DNA of 64,000 bases from Skeletonema tropicum (taxonomy: Eukaryota > Bacillariophyta > Thalassiosirophyceae > Thalassiosirales > Thalassiosiraceae), in NCBI GenBank assembly GCA_037178625.1, contig CM074127.1:1178001-1242000 (forward strand). Direction: 5' to 3'. Below are positions 24,617-36,116 of this stretch, in pieces (the stretch's first letter is position 1; every line of letters begins with the position of its first letter). The notes under the pieces are model-generated. The model saw nothing but the letters and a program-made list of their open reading frames with translations. It was not told where the DNA came from and made no database searches. A program made the translations under genes and the position numbers.

Positions 24617-26777
24617 ATGAACAATCAACAAAACGACGAAGATCCCGATGAAGCTGCCGCCCGTCGGTTACAGGAAGAAATTTGGATGGAAGAAGATCAA
24701 GAAGCAGAGGAAGATGATGGAAATGATAACCGTTTGGAACTGGTTCGTCGATTACTTCAGGGTGCTCGGGGAGCTGCGAATAATAACGCTCCAGCGGCGG
24801 ATAATAATGACGACAATGATGATGACGAAGAGGATGAAGATGATAATGATGATGATGAGGATGATGACGAGGAGGAAGAGGATGCTGCCGATGACGACGA
24901 AGAGAATGATGATGATAGGGAGGCCATTGATGGGGGAGTGGCGGGGGATGTTCGTGATGAACAAAGTCAGAAAATTACACGATCGTTGAAGTGTCCTCTG
25001 GTAAGTGATTGTTGCATTACTCTTTGCCCCCTCTACTATTAACACTCATTTCTGACCTCTTTATCTTTGTCGTCTGTGTGTGCAGGTACTTTATTTTGAA
25101 TGCGATGAAGATCTGAGTGACATTGCTCCCAATAATCCGCTTTTACTTCGCGGGGCCACCGTATACGTTGGCCTTGATAAAGGCAGCAAGCTTGAAACCA
25201 TTTTTCAGCATTACTGCGACTTTGTCAACTCCAAAACCCCCTCAACAAAACCGGGCTCGAGAGTCTACATCAAACCAACGGATTTGGAATTCATTCATTG
25301 CACTACACTGAATGCATCGCATACAGTTGAGGCTTCAGCCATGATGAAAAATGATCGCATTCGTGTCGTAAGGGAACGAAGTAAGGATAGAAGCGCTAGA
25401 GCTGAAAGGATCAGTAGGCAGCGGGAGTCAGATCGTAAATATTTCAAAGAGCTACGATCTTTAGTAACAGGAAATAATGACTTGGGAAGTGATGTAATTT
25501 TGGAGTGTCAGGGGAAAGTGAAGGATGAGAGGGGATTTAGCCAAAATGTGTTGGCCACAACTGTACGCGCCAACTCGGTGTTAATTGCAAAAAGGTGTAA
25601 ATGGCTTGGACAAAAAATTGTTACAGCCCGAGAGGACATGCGCAGACGTGCTGAAATGACAATCCCATCCGACGAAGTGAAGAGCGAGTCCAAGGAAGCA
25701 GAGCGTAGTTCATTATCACAATCAGATGACGAAGAATATGATATTGTCCCATCAAATCCATTGCCTGCTGGAGGGAACAATATCAATAATGCCATTGCCG
25801 CTGATCGTGTTCTAGCAGCAGAAATTGAAGATGATGAAGATGACGACGAAGTCCACGATGATAAGTCTTCATCCAAGGCAATGACATCTACGTCTCATTT
25901 GCGTGATGTAACGCCATCGAATTCAGTTTGGATTTCTCTTCAACATTCTCCGCAGGCAGTCAAGTTGCTGTTGGAGTACTGCTACACCAATCGTGTAGAG
26001 GCTCTGGGGCAAGATGCTTTCCTCAAGGCGTGCAAATTTCCCAACCCTAAGCATGTAGGCCCCCTTGCCGCCAAGGAATCCGGCCCTGTCCTTCCTTTCA
26101 AAAAGGAAGGGAAAAAGGAAGGGTGGCCTAATGGTGGTGCACCGACAGTTTCACTCCATTTAGCCCTGGCGGGGATTGCATTGGCAGAAGAGGCTCACAT
26201 GCCCCGCTTCAGTTTGATGTGTGAAGTCGCTGCTTCAAAGCTTGTCGATTACTCAAATGTTATTGACGTGCTCGCCGCCTGTCAAGCGCAACAGCAACAA
26301 ACTGGGAATAGATTACCACTGTTGAGAAAGGCGGCAATGCTGGACTGCGTCTTCGGAAAGCGCTACTTTGAAAATCCTATATTTAAGAATAGCATGATTG
26401 CCAGGAAGGACCTAGTCATTCCGAGTGTGCTGGATGGCTCAATTGAAGTCTTTCCAACAAACTTGGAGTCCAAAGAGGTCATAAAAAAGAAGGAGAAGAT
26501 ACAAAAGGAGAAGATGCAAATATTTGATATGTTGGACGAATCTGATAGAAATAAGCGTCTATTTGAACGCATCAAGCAGAGGAAACAAGCAGTAGTAGCA
26601 CGGAGAATGGAAGTTGCCTTCGGACAAGTCATGCCCAAGATTTCATCACCTCACGAGACTTCTCGTGCCCGGGCTCCTCCTCCTCTGAACGATCGTCGCG
26701 GTACGAAGCGCAAGGGCCGGACGTCTTCTGGTTCGAATAACTCGAAACGCAAAAGAAGTCAAGGTAGAAAGTCATAG
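24617..26777 (+). CDS. SUMO-like beta-grasp plus BTB domain protein
   Basis: Two exons, 24617-25000 and 25086-26777, join in phase 0 over an 85-nt intron (GTAAGT...GTGCAG); about 691 aa. Exon 1 is an Asp/Glu-rich disordered segment. Then comes a ubiquitin/SUMO-like fold (about 125-225): TIFQHYCDFV, DLEFIHCTTLN, MMKNDRIRVV. Residues ~260-480 resemble a split BTB domain: DVILECQGKV, then after a long acidic insert VWISLQHSPQAVKLLLEYCY, and a helical segment like BACK. The C-terminus is basic (KRKGRTSSGSNNSKRKRS), a likely nuclear signal. The pairing suggests a cullin-3-type adaptor or a SUMO-pathway scaffold, but neither role is shown. It lacks an obvious C-terminal Gly-Gly, so it is not itself a processed modifier. 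Confidence 0.75.
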
Positions 26778-27317
26778 CTTTGAATTGGTTGATCTTCTCG
26801 GAAATTTAGAGGGGATGTTTGATGCTGTTACGACTTGGTAGCACTGTACTAATATTAGAACTAAAAGCGTAAACATCTTGGAACAAACCTTAGTGTGCAG
26901 CAGGGCAGCTTCATCCGTACGTATTGTAGCCAAGTCTTCGTTTTTCGCTCTGTGTTTTGCAAAGGAAAAGCAAGTCAAGCAAGCCTGTCCGTGCTCCGTT
27001 GCAAGTTGAAGTTTTGAGAAGAGACATCAACATCATCTCTCTGCGTCATCAGAGGTCATCAGCTTTCCCATTTTTGTTTTGTTAGCAATCAAAGCAAACA
27101 AACCACGCACGGCTGTCAAAGCAACCATCCAATCAAATCAGAGTTTCGAAGAGAGAGTAGGTAACTATATATCGACCACTCCTATCAACAATTTGCTTTC
27201 AACAGCTTCTGATTCATTCAACAATTCACGTCTTCTAGTTTCTAAGCGGTGGAGAGTAGTCATTATCAGTCTTCTCCTGTCATCATACTATCACACATAA
27301 ATCACAATTATCACAAA
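26778..27317. other. Intergenic
   Basis: 3' UTR of the SUMO-like/BTB gene and promoter of the FAM210-type gene; no element recognised. Confidence 0.45.
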
Positions 27318-27934
27318 ATGAAAAACGTCGTGGCATTCCTCCTCCTACTCAGCATTCCATGCGAGATCCTTTCGTTTTCTGTTCGGCCAACTTCAGCTAT
27401 CTCTCGGCAGACTAAAATGCAAAGCAATCACTGGGTATTGAATGCCGTGGATCAAAAAGAAGCAACCTCAGAGGCTACACAAACCAATGGAGCAGCAGCA
27501 GCAGAAGCCGTAGTTGAAGAAGAAGAAGAAGAGCTCTCTGAAACGAAGAAGCTTCTACAGAAGGTGAAACAAGCTGGAACTGCTGGCGCTATCTCTTATG
27601 CCGCATGGGAATTGGCCTTCTGGGGTGTAAGTGTATAAGTATCGTCAAAAGTGATTGGTAGCAGGAAGTATTTATATGATGTCAACTCACAGTTTTTTGT
27701 TGTTGTCTGTATAAGTAGATTTCGGTCCCAGTCTGTGTAGTTGGATACAAAGAACTCACTGGACACTGGCCTGACTTTTCCAACTCAGAGGATTTACAAA
27801 AAGTTGGTGCAGAAGCATTTGCATTCGTGAATTTTGCTCGTTTGGCCGTGCCGTTGCGCATTGGATTGGCACTTAGTACAACACCTTGGGTTGAAGAGAA
27901 TATTGTTAAGAAGTTTAAGAAGGATGAAGCATAA
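27318..27934 (+). CDS. FAM210-type (DUF1279) organelle membrane protein, plastid-targeted candidate
   Basis: Exons 27318-27626 and 27719-27934 join in phase 0 over a 92-nt intron (GTAAGT...AAGTAG), giving 174 aa. A signal-peptide-like N-terminus (MKNVVAFLLLLSIPCEILS) is followed by FSVRP, resembling the S/A-F cleavage motif of diatom plastid precursors. After an Ala/Glu-rich spacer comes a DUF1279/FAM210 domain spanning the splice: AISYAAWELAFWG, then ISVPVCVVGYKELTGHWPD, then FVNFARLAVPLRIGLAL. Members are small membrane proteins of mitochondria or plastids whose molecular role is not settled. Plastid location is inferred from the leader. Convergent with the ankyrin gene downstream. Confidence 0.8.
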
Positions 27935-28221
27935 CTTTTAATCGATCTATGTATAGGGGAGAGCTCAACACAATCCACAGAAGCATATCTTGTAACTAAC
28001 ATGTAAGGGGAGAGAGAGCTCAACAAAATTATGATCAGTGAGATCAGGGAGACAGTCACCAGAGGCAACTCGCTGAAGGAATTGAGAAAAGAGCAATGCC
28101 ATTGTGGACACTATTTATTTAACAAACAAATTATTATTACTTAGATAACTAAGTGCGTTGCAATAGACAACTCTACAATGTCTATCTGAAATATGCACAA
28201 TTAGTCCGAGTACACCATCAT

Positions 28222-30072
28222 CTAGTCTAGCTTCAGTCTCATAATACTATCGCAGAACTTCTGAATCTCAATCTTACCATCAGTCTTCTTGTTTGCAACG
28301 AGATCAGACTTCAACTGTGCTGCAACTTGGACAACACTAGTTAAAGCTGTTGAAAGCTGCTCAGTCTTATTGGTCAAAACAGCAACACGATCTTCGAGCT
28401 CACGGAAACGAGCATTATCTACACTTCCGTTGTTAGTGCCACCCAAACGCTGTTGTTCTTGCTTAAATCGTGTGAGGACCTCTTTGATGGGGTCCATGTT
28501 GATTCCTTGCTTGGGCTGACAAGCCTCGTCGTGCGGAGTCAAACCGAACGCAGTTCTAGCATGAATACTCTCTGGATGAGCGTCGAGGAGAATCAAAACT
28601 GCTGCAGGAGAACATGCGCCAGATTGGCACGCATGGTGTACAGGCAGCTTCTCTTGATCATCCTTCGCTGCAGCCCCACGAGGGTAGAATTGGAGGAGAT
28701 GGTTCAATCCATGAGTGGTAATACCCTTCTTACATGCCAAGTGCAGTGGAATACGCCCATTGTTGTCTTTGCTTTGCAATGCCTTGGGACCAAGACGAAC
28801 TAACGTCTCAATCACCTTATCATCTACAGCTTTTGCACAAGCATGGTGCAATGGCATACGCCCATCGTTATCCTTTGCCAAGGCCCCCTTGACGTGAGCT
28901 CCCAAAAGCTTACTAACAACTGAATCAGGGGCACCCTTCATGCACGCGTAGTGCAACGGCAAGCGAGAATCATCATCTTTCACCTGTGCACCCTTAGGAT
29001 TTGCTCGAATCAATTCTTCAATACTTTGCGGAGGAGCACCATAGAAGCAAGCGCAGTGAAGAGGAAGCCATCCATCCTGGTCAGATTTCTGTACAGCATC
29101 TGGGAACGCCTTTATCAAAGACTCGATGATAGCGGGCGGAGGTGTAAGAACACACGCCTTGTGAAGCGGTAAGAATCGCAAGTTACCATTATATCCCTTT
29201 GTAACAATCCATGTCATGGCTTCATCTGGAAACATAGTCAAACGGTTGGACACACCCTCCCAGTCCTTCTTCAAAATGAGACGGAACAAGATTGTGCGGT
29301 TCTCGTAGTCAACTTCACGCTCACCAACAGATCCATTGAAAATTGTCTCATTCACTGCAACGGGCGTTATAGCACGCATGCCAGTTCCGGCTTGGGGCAA
29401 CTTTCCGCTGTCGTGACTGATACGAAATGCATGCATAGCATCAATTACTTGATCCTTATTTTGACTATTCGAGCTCTCGACAAGGTTGAGTGGTGTACGT
29501 CCCTTCTTATCCTTTGCATTGATACTGTCAGGGTTTGTGCCAAGCAATGTCATAACAACAGCGCGAGATGCACCGTTTCGGCATGCCAAGTGGAGAGGAA
29601 GCATGCCCTGATCATCAATCGTTTTGGCAGCATCGGGGTATGCAGTGATGAGTGCCTCAATCAAGCTTAGAGGTGCACGGAAGACACAGCAAGCATGGAG
29701 AGGCAGCAGACGCCAGCGAATTTTGTTGGGGTCGGTGGGCTCTCTGCGAGAGATCCAAGTTTTGGCCTCGGAAGGCGTTGTACGTGCTCGCTCGATGGCC
29801 GAGTCCCAGAGCTTTTGTTCGATGAAGGAGTATAGAGTAGATGGGCCAAGATCGTAGTCTGTTTCCGGTTGATCTTGGTAGGATGGTGCAACTCCTTTTG
29901 GTCCAATACTGAGGTCGCCAACAATTGAAGTAGCGGCGGTAGCGTCATCACGTCCATCTCTTCCCCTTGACATGCTCATTGCTGATCCAGATGGTGGAAT
30001 TTTCATATGACTTGAAGCAGAGACTGAGGACATATTGTCCCTGCTGACCCGCTTCTTCAGAGAAGTCAACAT
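28222..30072 (-). CDS. Ankyrin-repeat protein with C-terminal coiled coil
   Basis: Intact 616-aa single-exon ORF from ATG 30072. A Ser/Met-rich, probably phosphorylated head (~75 aa) is followed by two blocks of ankyrin repeats, about ten in all, with typical LPLHLACRNGAS, LPLHYACMKGAP and IPLHLACKKGI cores and YPDA/NPKG turns, separated by a linker with DWEGVSNRLTMFPDEAMTWI. The last ~80 residues form a short coiled coil (ELEDRVAVLTNKTEQLSTAL). This repeat subtype is common in diatoms. It is a protein-binding scaffold by family; the partner is unknown. Divergent from silaffin-like gene 1. Confidence 0.85.
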   Translation of the reverse strand: MLTSLKKRVSRDNMSSVSASSHMKIPPSGSAMSMSRGRDGRDDATAATSIVGDLSIGPKGVAPSYQDQPETDYDLGPSTLYSFIEQKLWDSAIERARTTPSEAKTWISRREPTDPNKIRWRLLPLHACCVFRAPLSLIEALITAYPDAAKTIDDQGMLPLHLACRNGASRAVVMTLLGTNPDSINAKDKKGRTPLNLVESSNSQNKDQVIDAMHAFRISHDSGKLPQAGTGMRAITPVAVNETIFNGSVGEREVDYENRTILFRLILKKDWEGVSNRLTMFPDEAMTWIVTKGYNGNLRFLPLHKACVLTPPPAIIESLIKAFPDAVQKSDQDGWLPLHCACFYGAPPQSIEELIRANPKGAQVKDDDSRLPLHYACMKGAPDSVVSKLLGAHVKGALAKDNDGRMPLHHACAKAVDDKVIETLVRLGPKALQSKDNNGRIPLHLACKKGITTHGLNHLLQFYPRGAAAKDDQEKLPVHHACQSGACSPAAVLILLDAHPESIHARTAFGLTPHDEACQPKQGINMDPIKEVLTRFKQEQQRLGGTNNGSVDNARFRELEDRVAVLTNKTEQLSTALTSVVQVAAQLKSDLVANKKTDGKIEIQKFCDSIMRLKLD

Positions 30073-30197
30073 GGTTCTCTACTTATTGGCTGATGCTGTT
30101 TGGAGGTTATTGGGTAGGTACTGTAATAGAAGGAGTTGTTCTTTGTTGACATGTAAGTTCACATCGCAAACGCCATGATCTGGCAAAATGAAGCGGG

Positions 30198-32860
30198 CTT
30201 TTGGCGGTCGGCAGCATCTTTTGCACCACACAGGATAAGAAAGCACAAAAATTCTTCTCATACCAGCTAATGTCATGTGTATCATTTTTCAGATAATACG
30301 TGCTCTCCTAAATACATTTGAATACGTGCTCCCCAGATCCCAACGCGCGCACACGACAGCGCAGAGAAGACACCATCCGATCCAATCCGATCCTCAACAA
30401 ATTTGTCGAGTGATGCCAAATCGATCGATGAGAATGCGCCTACTGACATGACAACCCGGGTCTAATTCCAACGTTGAGAGGGTTTCATCGGGTCATATCG
30501 GGTGTTTATCAGCGGATGGAGCATCTGTTTCCAAGCCGATGAAAAGCTGTTCTTATTCTTTGGGAGTTTACAAAGGGGGCTGGATACTGCTACTTTTGCG
30601 TATCAGCGGTTCGGATGTGTTGGCACGTCAGTTGACATGTTGGCACGCCATCATCCCTCTATCAGGACAAAGGTGTTTTGATTCTCTCCCACGCGCGCCT
30701 GCTTCTTATGTGTCATGGATGTTGGCATGATGTAGTTATCATGGGCCTAGTCGAGAGAGATCACAATTCGCCTCTTGCCATTTTCAGTTCGGCATCTATC
30801 GAAACTCAACCATTCTTCTTGTCATCCTACCAAACAAACAAGCAACCAACCAAGTTTGCATACCATGACAAACTCGAAACTCATCAAACTCGCAGTCTCT
30901 GGTGCTGCATTTGCAGCCATTGCCATCGGAATCGGTGTTGGTGTCGGAGTACACAACAAGAACACGAAGAACGCTGCAGCATCTAGCGCATCACAATACG
31001 ATGAATGTAGACGCCGTCTTCTTGTTCCTGGTATCGATATCGATATCGAAGACTACGTTGTTGGTGTTCCTCCTACTCGACGTAACTTGTTGGCTCGTAA
31101 ATTAGGTGATAATGTGGATTCATACGAGAGCACCGAAAGTTATGTGGATTCATACGAGAGCACCGAAAGTTGGAATGGGGACGGGCATGCTCCATCTTCA
31201 TCCAAGAGCAGCAGCAAGAAGTCGCCCAGCAAGGGTACTAAGGGAAAAGGTCCGAAGGGGCAGAAAGGCAGCAAGTCAAAGGGTCCGAAGGGGCAGAAAG
31301 GCAGCAAATCAAAGGGTCCGAAGGGGCAGAAAGGCAGCAAGTCAAAGGGTCCGAAGGGGCAGAAAGGCAGCAAGTCAGAGGGTGGAGCACACATGCCGGT
31401 AAGAGCTGTTGGGTATCAGTTCTATGTTCATTTACATATTACGTCGTTCTTGCTTTTCTGACTCTTCTCGATACTTTTCATGTTGCACTCATAGGATTAC
31501 TGCTTTGCGAAGCAGCCAAAGCAAGACAAATGCAAGTCTAGTTCTCCAAAGGGGCCGAAGGGTAAAGGCCCGAAGGGCAGCACGAAGTCTAGTTCTCCCA
31601 AGGGCTCGAAAGGTCCCAAGGGCTCAAAAGGTCCCAAGGGCTCAAAAGGACCCAAGGGCTCGAAGGGTCCCAAGGGCTCGAAAGGTCCCAAGGGCTCGAA
31701 AGGTCCCAAGGGCTCGAAAGGTCCCAAGGGCTCGAAAGGACCCAAGGGCTCGAAAGGACCCAAGGGCTCAAAAGGTCCCGATGCCTCAAAAGGTTCCAAG
31801 ATGTCGAAAGGTCCCAAGGGCTCGAAAGGTCCCAAGGGCTCGAAAGGTCCCGATGCCTCGAAAGGTCCCAAGGGCTCGAAAGGTCCCAAGGGCTCGAAAG
31901 GTCCCAAGGGCTCAAAAACTCCCAAGGGCTCCAAAACTCCCAAGGGCTCCAAAACTCCCAAGGGCTCAAAAGGTCCAAAAAGTCCCAAGATGTCGAAGGC
32001 TCCCAAGGGCTCGAAAGGTCCCACGACCTGTACACCTCATCCTACTCGAAGTCCAACACCTCGTCCTACTCCAAAGCCGACTCCAAAGCCGACTCCAAAG
32101 CCGACTGAGGCATTATTGCCTCCACCTACACCATTGCCAGCTCTCGAGCCTTGCATCAACAACCCAGTCTTTGATTGTGAGTCTATCGCAATGGATCCTT
32201 CCACCAATTGCGTAGAGGTCTCGGGTGCAGCTGAGAACTGCCCTGAAGTGTGCGACATAGACTGTCTTCCTGACTGTACCAATGATCCAACATATGACTG
32301 CGATAGTGTAGCAGAAAATCCCTCTTCATTCTGCAGTGTTAGTTCGAGCTATGACGCGTGCCCTGAAGTCTGTGATATTGAGTGTCTTCCTGACTGTACC
32401 AACAACCCAGTCTTCGATTGTGAGTCTATCGCAATGGATCCTTCCACCAATTGCGTTGAGGTCTCGGGTGCAGCTGAGAACTGCCCTGAAGTTTGTGACA
32501 TAGACTGTCTTCCTGACTGTACCAATGATCCAACATATGACTGCGATAGTGTAGCAGAAAATCCCTCTTCATCCTGCAGTGTTAGTTCGAGCTATGACGC
32601 GTGCCCTGAAGTCTGTGACCCTGACTGCTTCCCTCCTTCGCCGCCACCTACTCCTCCACCCACTGAGGGATTAATGACACCAATCCCAACATTGATCAGT
32701 ACTTCAGACAGTACTCCAGCTAGTTCAGAGGGTAGCACTACTACGGTCTCCACCGAAACCACAGGACCTCCTACAATGCCCGATCGGGATCAGAATCTTT
32801 GGTAATTTGAGGTCCCGTAGTCTCAGTAGAAATTCTAATACATTGAGGGGCGAAGGGTGC
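30198..32860 (+). repeat. Segmental duplication, copy 1
   Basis: Matches about 35632-39300: upstream DNA from ggcggtcggcagc, the whole first exon and intron almost identical, and a more divergent second exon. It carries promoter plus gene, so both genes probably keep the same control region. Confidence 0.85.
30865..32805 (+). CDS. Silaffin-like / collagen-like protein 1 with six-cysteine modules
   Basis: Exons 30865-31398 and 31495-32805 join in phase 0 over a 96-nt intron (GTAAGA...CTCATAG), giving 614 aa. Order: hydrophobic N-terminal signal or anchor (residues ~5-30); RRRL and ARKL sites matching the RXL processing motif of silaffins and cingulins; an acidic Tyr/Ser segment; Ser/Lys repeats; then about 130 residues of (GPKGSK)n. 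This repeat is at once collagen-like Gly-X-Y and a run of pentalysine clusters, K-x2-K-x2-K-x2-K-x2-K, the known silica-targeting motif of Thalassiosira silaffins. A Pro-Thr linker follows, then four six-Cys modules in alternating types (ending CPEVCDIDC or similar, ShKT-like spacing), and a Ser/Thr-rich tail. Likely a silica cell-wall matrix protein (inferred). The ORF is interrupted only by the intron. Confidence 0.8.
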
Positions 32861-33017
32861 TAATGAATACATGTTTAGTGTGAAAATAATATAATATTAA
32901 ATATTACAGGTGTAGGAAGATAATAAGTAGGTATGGCTGTCTTACTCAAAAACCTTTGGTGTATCTTTTTTATATAGATAGATAGATAGATTATTTTATT
33001 CACTACTCCCTAGACAA

Positions 33018-34431
33018 AAGTAGGAATCTTTCTGTAGCGGTAGGTACCAAAGAAGTGTTGTGCTCGATGATTTCCGCCCGACGATCGTACACTACCTACG
33101 CATGGTACGGATAGAAAAGATGTAATGCTCGGGACGTTCATGATAAAGTATGTGAATGTATCAAGAAGTAACTTAATATGTACCGACTTTGACATACGAT
33201 GTGAAATAAAATACGATTAGTGCACATGATGTGTAGCCTCAATTTCTCATGAGCAGTGGACAATGGTGTTATAACAAATATTTCGGTACTATTCAAACCG
33301 AACACTTTTGAAATAACGATTATGGAGTTGTATTGTGAGTGTGTATATCTTAATAACAATTTATGAGGCCCACGGATCCCCGTCACTCGATATAAACACT
33401 TCTGTTTGAACATCCATCTCCTACGAGAGAATACACTTTGTGCATTCCATCTATGTCAACAGTGATCATATACCGCTTCAACCATCGACCATGACTTCAT
33501 TGGTTCGCCCCTAGAGGGCTAATCAGACGTACTAAAAAATTTCTGTTATATTATTGAAACCAAAGTGCCTTAATGAGTTGTTGGAGATTCCACTCCGATC
33601 TATTCAAAAGCAATGTAATGTCATAACAATAGCCTTCTACTAGACAACATAGCACCTATTCCACCCTAATCGAACTTCAAATCACCCGATCACGACCCGG
33701 CCTCTCCAATCAGCTACAATAGTTGTTGTGTCGTTGTTGTCAGATGGTAACGTTGATTTGAGTAACGAAATCGCTGGAGTTTGTTCGAGGAATGGTAGTG
33801 TGTCTGGCTGGGGTAGGGCCAAGGATGAGTTCGCCGACGATCGTAGTGTAGGCAGTGAAATCGGATCTGTATTAACAACTTCACATTACTTACAAAACGA
33901 TTCATAAGAACTTTTGATAAGCCAACTGTTCGGAAAGTCGTCGTCGCTGCTGCTCTTGCTGTTGGTATTCCATTTTTGTCATGTTACATAATCATCTGAT
34001 ATACTATCGATCATAATATCGTGTGTAGCAATGCGTGGTGTAAGACATCTACAATACGCTTCGGATCACTATTATAGCTCCCATCGGCTGATACAGGCTG
34101 AGGTTTAGGCGTAACTGCTATCTCATTGGCTCTCTTGCGAGCAGTTGCCTTCCCATTTGCTGCGCTGATGATGGTAACCTACGCTTCTGTAACGGGATTG
34201 AGTTACGCCTCCAATCTTTATAATAACTTAGTTGGGTAGGCTCGACATTGGATTCCTTTGTTCTAAGCTATCATTGGACTACCACATCCACCTACATCAT
34301 GGAATGGAGGAGGTTGGAGGATTGTCGCGGTGGAACTTTTCGTGGTGGCCAAAAACACAACATTCTGGGGCTCTTCCTTGGGTTCTGACCTTCTCAAGTG
34401 CCGGATGGAGCATCATACTATTCTTACGTCG
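33018..34431. mobile_element. Non-autonomous TIR-like element, copy A (~1.4 kb)
   Basis: Homologous, in opposite orientation, to 45036-46475 along its length. The ends carry degenerate inverted gtaggaat-type termini (33020-33027; RC near 34420-34429). No transposase was seen; the longest ORFs are short and differ from those of copy B. A tagatagataga microsatellite lies just before it (32976-32990). Confidence 0.65.
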
Positions 34432-34485
34432 GAGGCCCCTCGGAAAGTAGTCCGGGAAAGTTTTGAAATACCGCTGTAGATTTTT

Positions 34486-34667
34486 CGCGAACTAAACCCC
34501 CCTGGTCAGCTTAGACCCCCCCTCCAAATCACAGCCTAGCCAAAAATTTAGACCTCCCTCGTTGTTTCTACTGGCAACTACTATGGAATTAGTATGTGAG
34601 TAAAGCGAACGTTAGACCCCCATAGCAGACTAGCCAAAATTTTTAGACCCCCGGGTTTTAGTTCGCG
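34486..34667. mobile_element. 182-bp MITE-like element with inverted ends
   Basis: Begins cgcgaactaaaccccc; the reverse complement of its end reads cgcgaactaaaacccgggg. Internal copies of tagacccc occur in the same arrangement. No coding capacity; no clear target duplication. Confidence 0.6.
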
Positions 34668-34689
34668 GCACCTCCCTGTATGTCGTACG

Positions 34690-35075
34690 TCGTACTCTAC
34701 GAACGAAGCAGGGCGCAGTTAATATCAAAGATATACATACAATGCTTGGGATGATTATGTGTATATGTATGAATGTATAGCAGCTTGATATGTACCAATT
34801 TTGACATGTGATGTAAAATAGAAGCCAATTAGTGCACATGAATGTGTCGCCTCATTTCCTCGTGAGCAATTAATTATGGTGTAATAACAAATGTTTCGGT
34901 ACTATTCACACCAACACCTGTTCAAATAATGAGTGATAGTCGACGGATGCAGCTGTGTATGATCACTGCTGACATCGTTGGAATGCACAAACTGAATTAT
35001 CTCTTATTATGATTACATGAATTTGTGACGAATGACACGGATCTGTGACGGGCCTCAACAAAAAGATACATATAT
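34690..35075. mobile_element. Rearranged fragment (copy C) of the copy A/B element
   Basis: 34690-34910 matches copy A in A orientation (attagtgcacatga, aacaaatgtttcggtactat). 34920-35075 matches the neighbouring part of the element in the opposite orientation (cactgctgacatcgttggaa). The fragment therefore contains an internal inversion. Positions 35076-35399 hold nothing recognisable. Confidence 0.55.
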
Positions 35076-35399
35076 AAACCCATCAATTGCAACTAAGTAC
35101 ACTCCTCATGGCATCCTCCCCCTTGCAAATTCTTCTTGGTCTGCTTCCAAACCAGCCTACCAGCGATTCTATGGCCACTCCTACACAGCACCCACCCCTC
35201 AGACCTCAGATCCATTTCCTTGCCTGCACCAAGGCGTTCGCTTTCCACATCCGTCGACCAGTTAGTACCCAGCAGGCTGCACAGGCGTCTTCGGGACCAG
35301 CCCGAGCACCTCCAGGTTTAAATTCTTCTTTCTCTACTGACACTGGTGTCTCTAGAGAGTAGTGACTAAAATATTCTAATCTATCTATCTCTAGATAAG

Positions 35400-35561
35400 T
35401 TCATCCAGTCACCAAACTTTTGAAACCTCGGTTAAATTTAAAAAATGACGTAGAATGTTACTATTTCGTACTATCATACGTAGAGTTTTGAGAAGATTCG
35501 GTGTTCCACCATGGAATTTTTAAAATTAACCCGAGGTTCAAAAGTTTGGTGACTGGATGAA
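35400..35561. mobile_element. 162-bp MITE with ~45-bp inverted termini
   Basis: Left end ttcatccagtcaccaaactt, continuing to about 35445, is matched almost base for base by the reverse complement of 35515-35561. Strong hairpin potential; no ORF. Confidence 0.8.
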
Positions 35562-35647
35562 AGTACACACTGTATTGTACGATAAGTACCAATAGAGAAA
35601 AAGTTCATTATTTTATTTTTGGAGGGCTTTTGCTGGCGGTCGGCAGC

Positions 35648-36116
35648 TAGTGTTCTGGAATTTCACCCTTCACTCCAACGATCCACCACACTCTCAAAGC
35701 GACTCAGAAATCCTCTTCCCAAGCACCTTCTTCGCATGCATGATATGATGGAGGTTTTCATATCCTCGAAGAAGGGCAATTCCAGTTCCATCCTTAATCA
35801 TATTCTGGACCTTAGTAAGAATGGTGTGCTTCAAAGGTTTGGCCCGACGTTCACAATCCATAGAGACTGGATTTCAACGAAGGAACAAATCATTGCATTG
35901 TTATTCATCAGCCTTTACTGCGGCGATGTGTTCTCTCTGAGTTGGTGGAGTACATCATCACTTCCTTGTTGATGATGGTGGGTGTGGCACGTTTTTTGTT
36001 TTTCAGTGTTAGCGATATTGCAGCGCGAGATGGAAATTTCACTTTTGGCCAAATTTATCTGCAACTTTCACCCTCAAAGTGCTGAAATTTCACCCCTTTG
36101 AAATTCCAGAACACTA
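35648..36116. mobile_element. 469-bp hAT-like MITE with 8-bp target duplication
   Basis: Termini are inverted: TAGTGTTCTGGAATTTCA at the left and its near-complement at the right. It is flanked by tcggcagc (35640-35647) and tcggcgcagc (36117-36126), while copy 1 of the duplication has a single uninterrupted tcggcagc at 30212. TAGTG ends and an 8-bp duplication are hallmarks of hAT transposons. No transposase inside. Confidence 0.75.

Noticed and set aside
31497..32024. Antisense ORF rich in GPFEPL repeats, and a similar one at 37427-37918
   Set aside because: Mirror image of the GPKGSK repeat on the other strand; no start context or homology.
32150..32640. Six-Cys ShKT-like modules as a toxin gene
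   Set aside because: The cysteine spacing only indicates a small disulphide fold; the modules sit in a large lysine-rich, RXL-bearing wall-type protein, so a toxin role is not supported.
35087..35362. 91-aa ORF between element fragments
   Set aside because: Pro/Ser-rich, no family features; its upstream part overlaps a transposon fragment.
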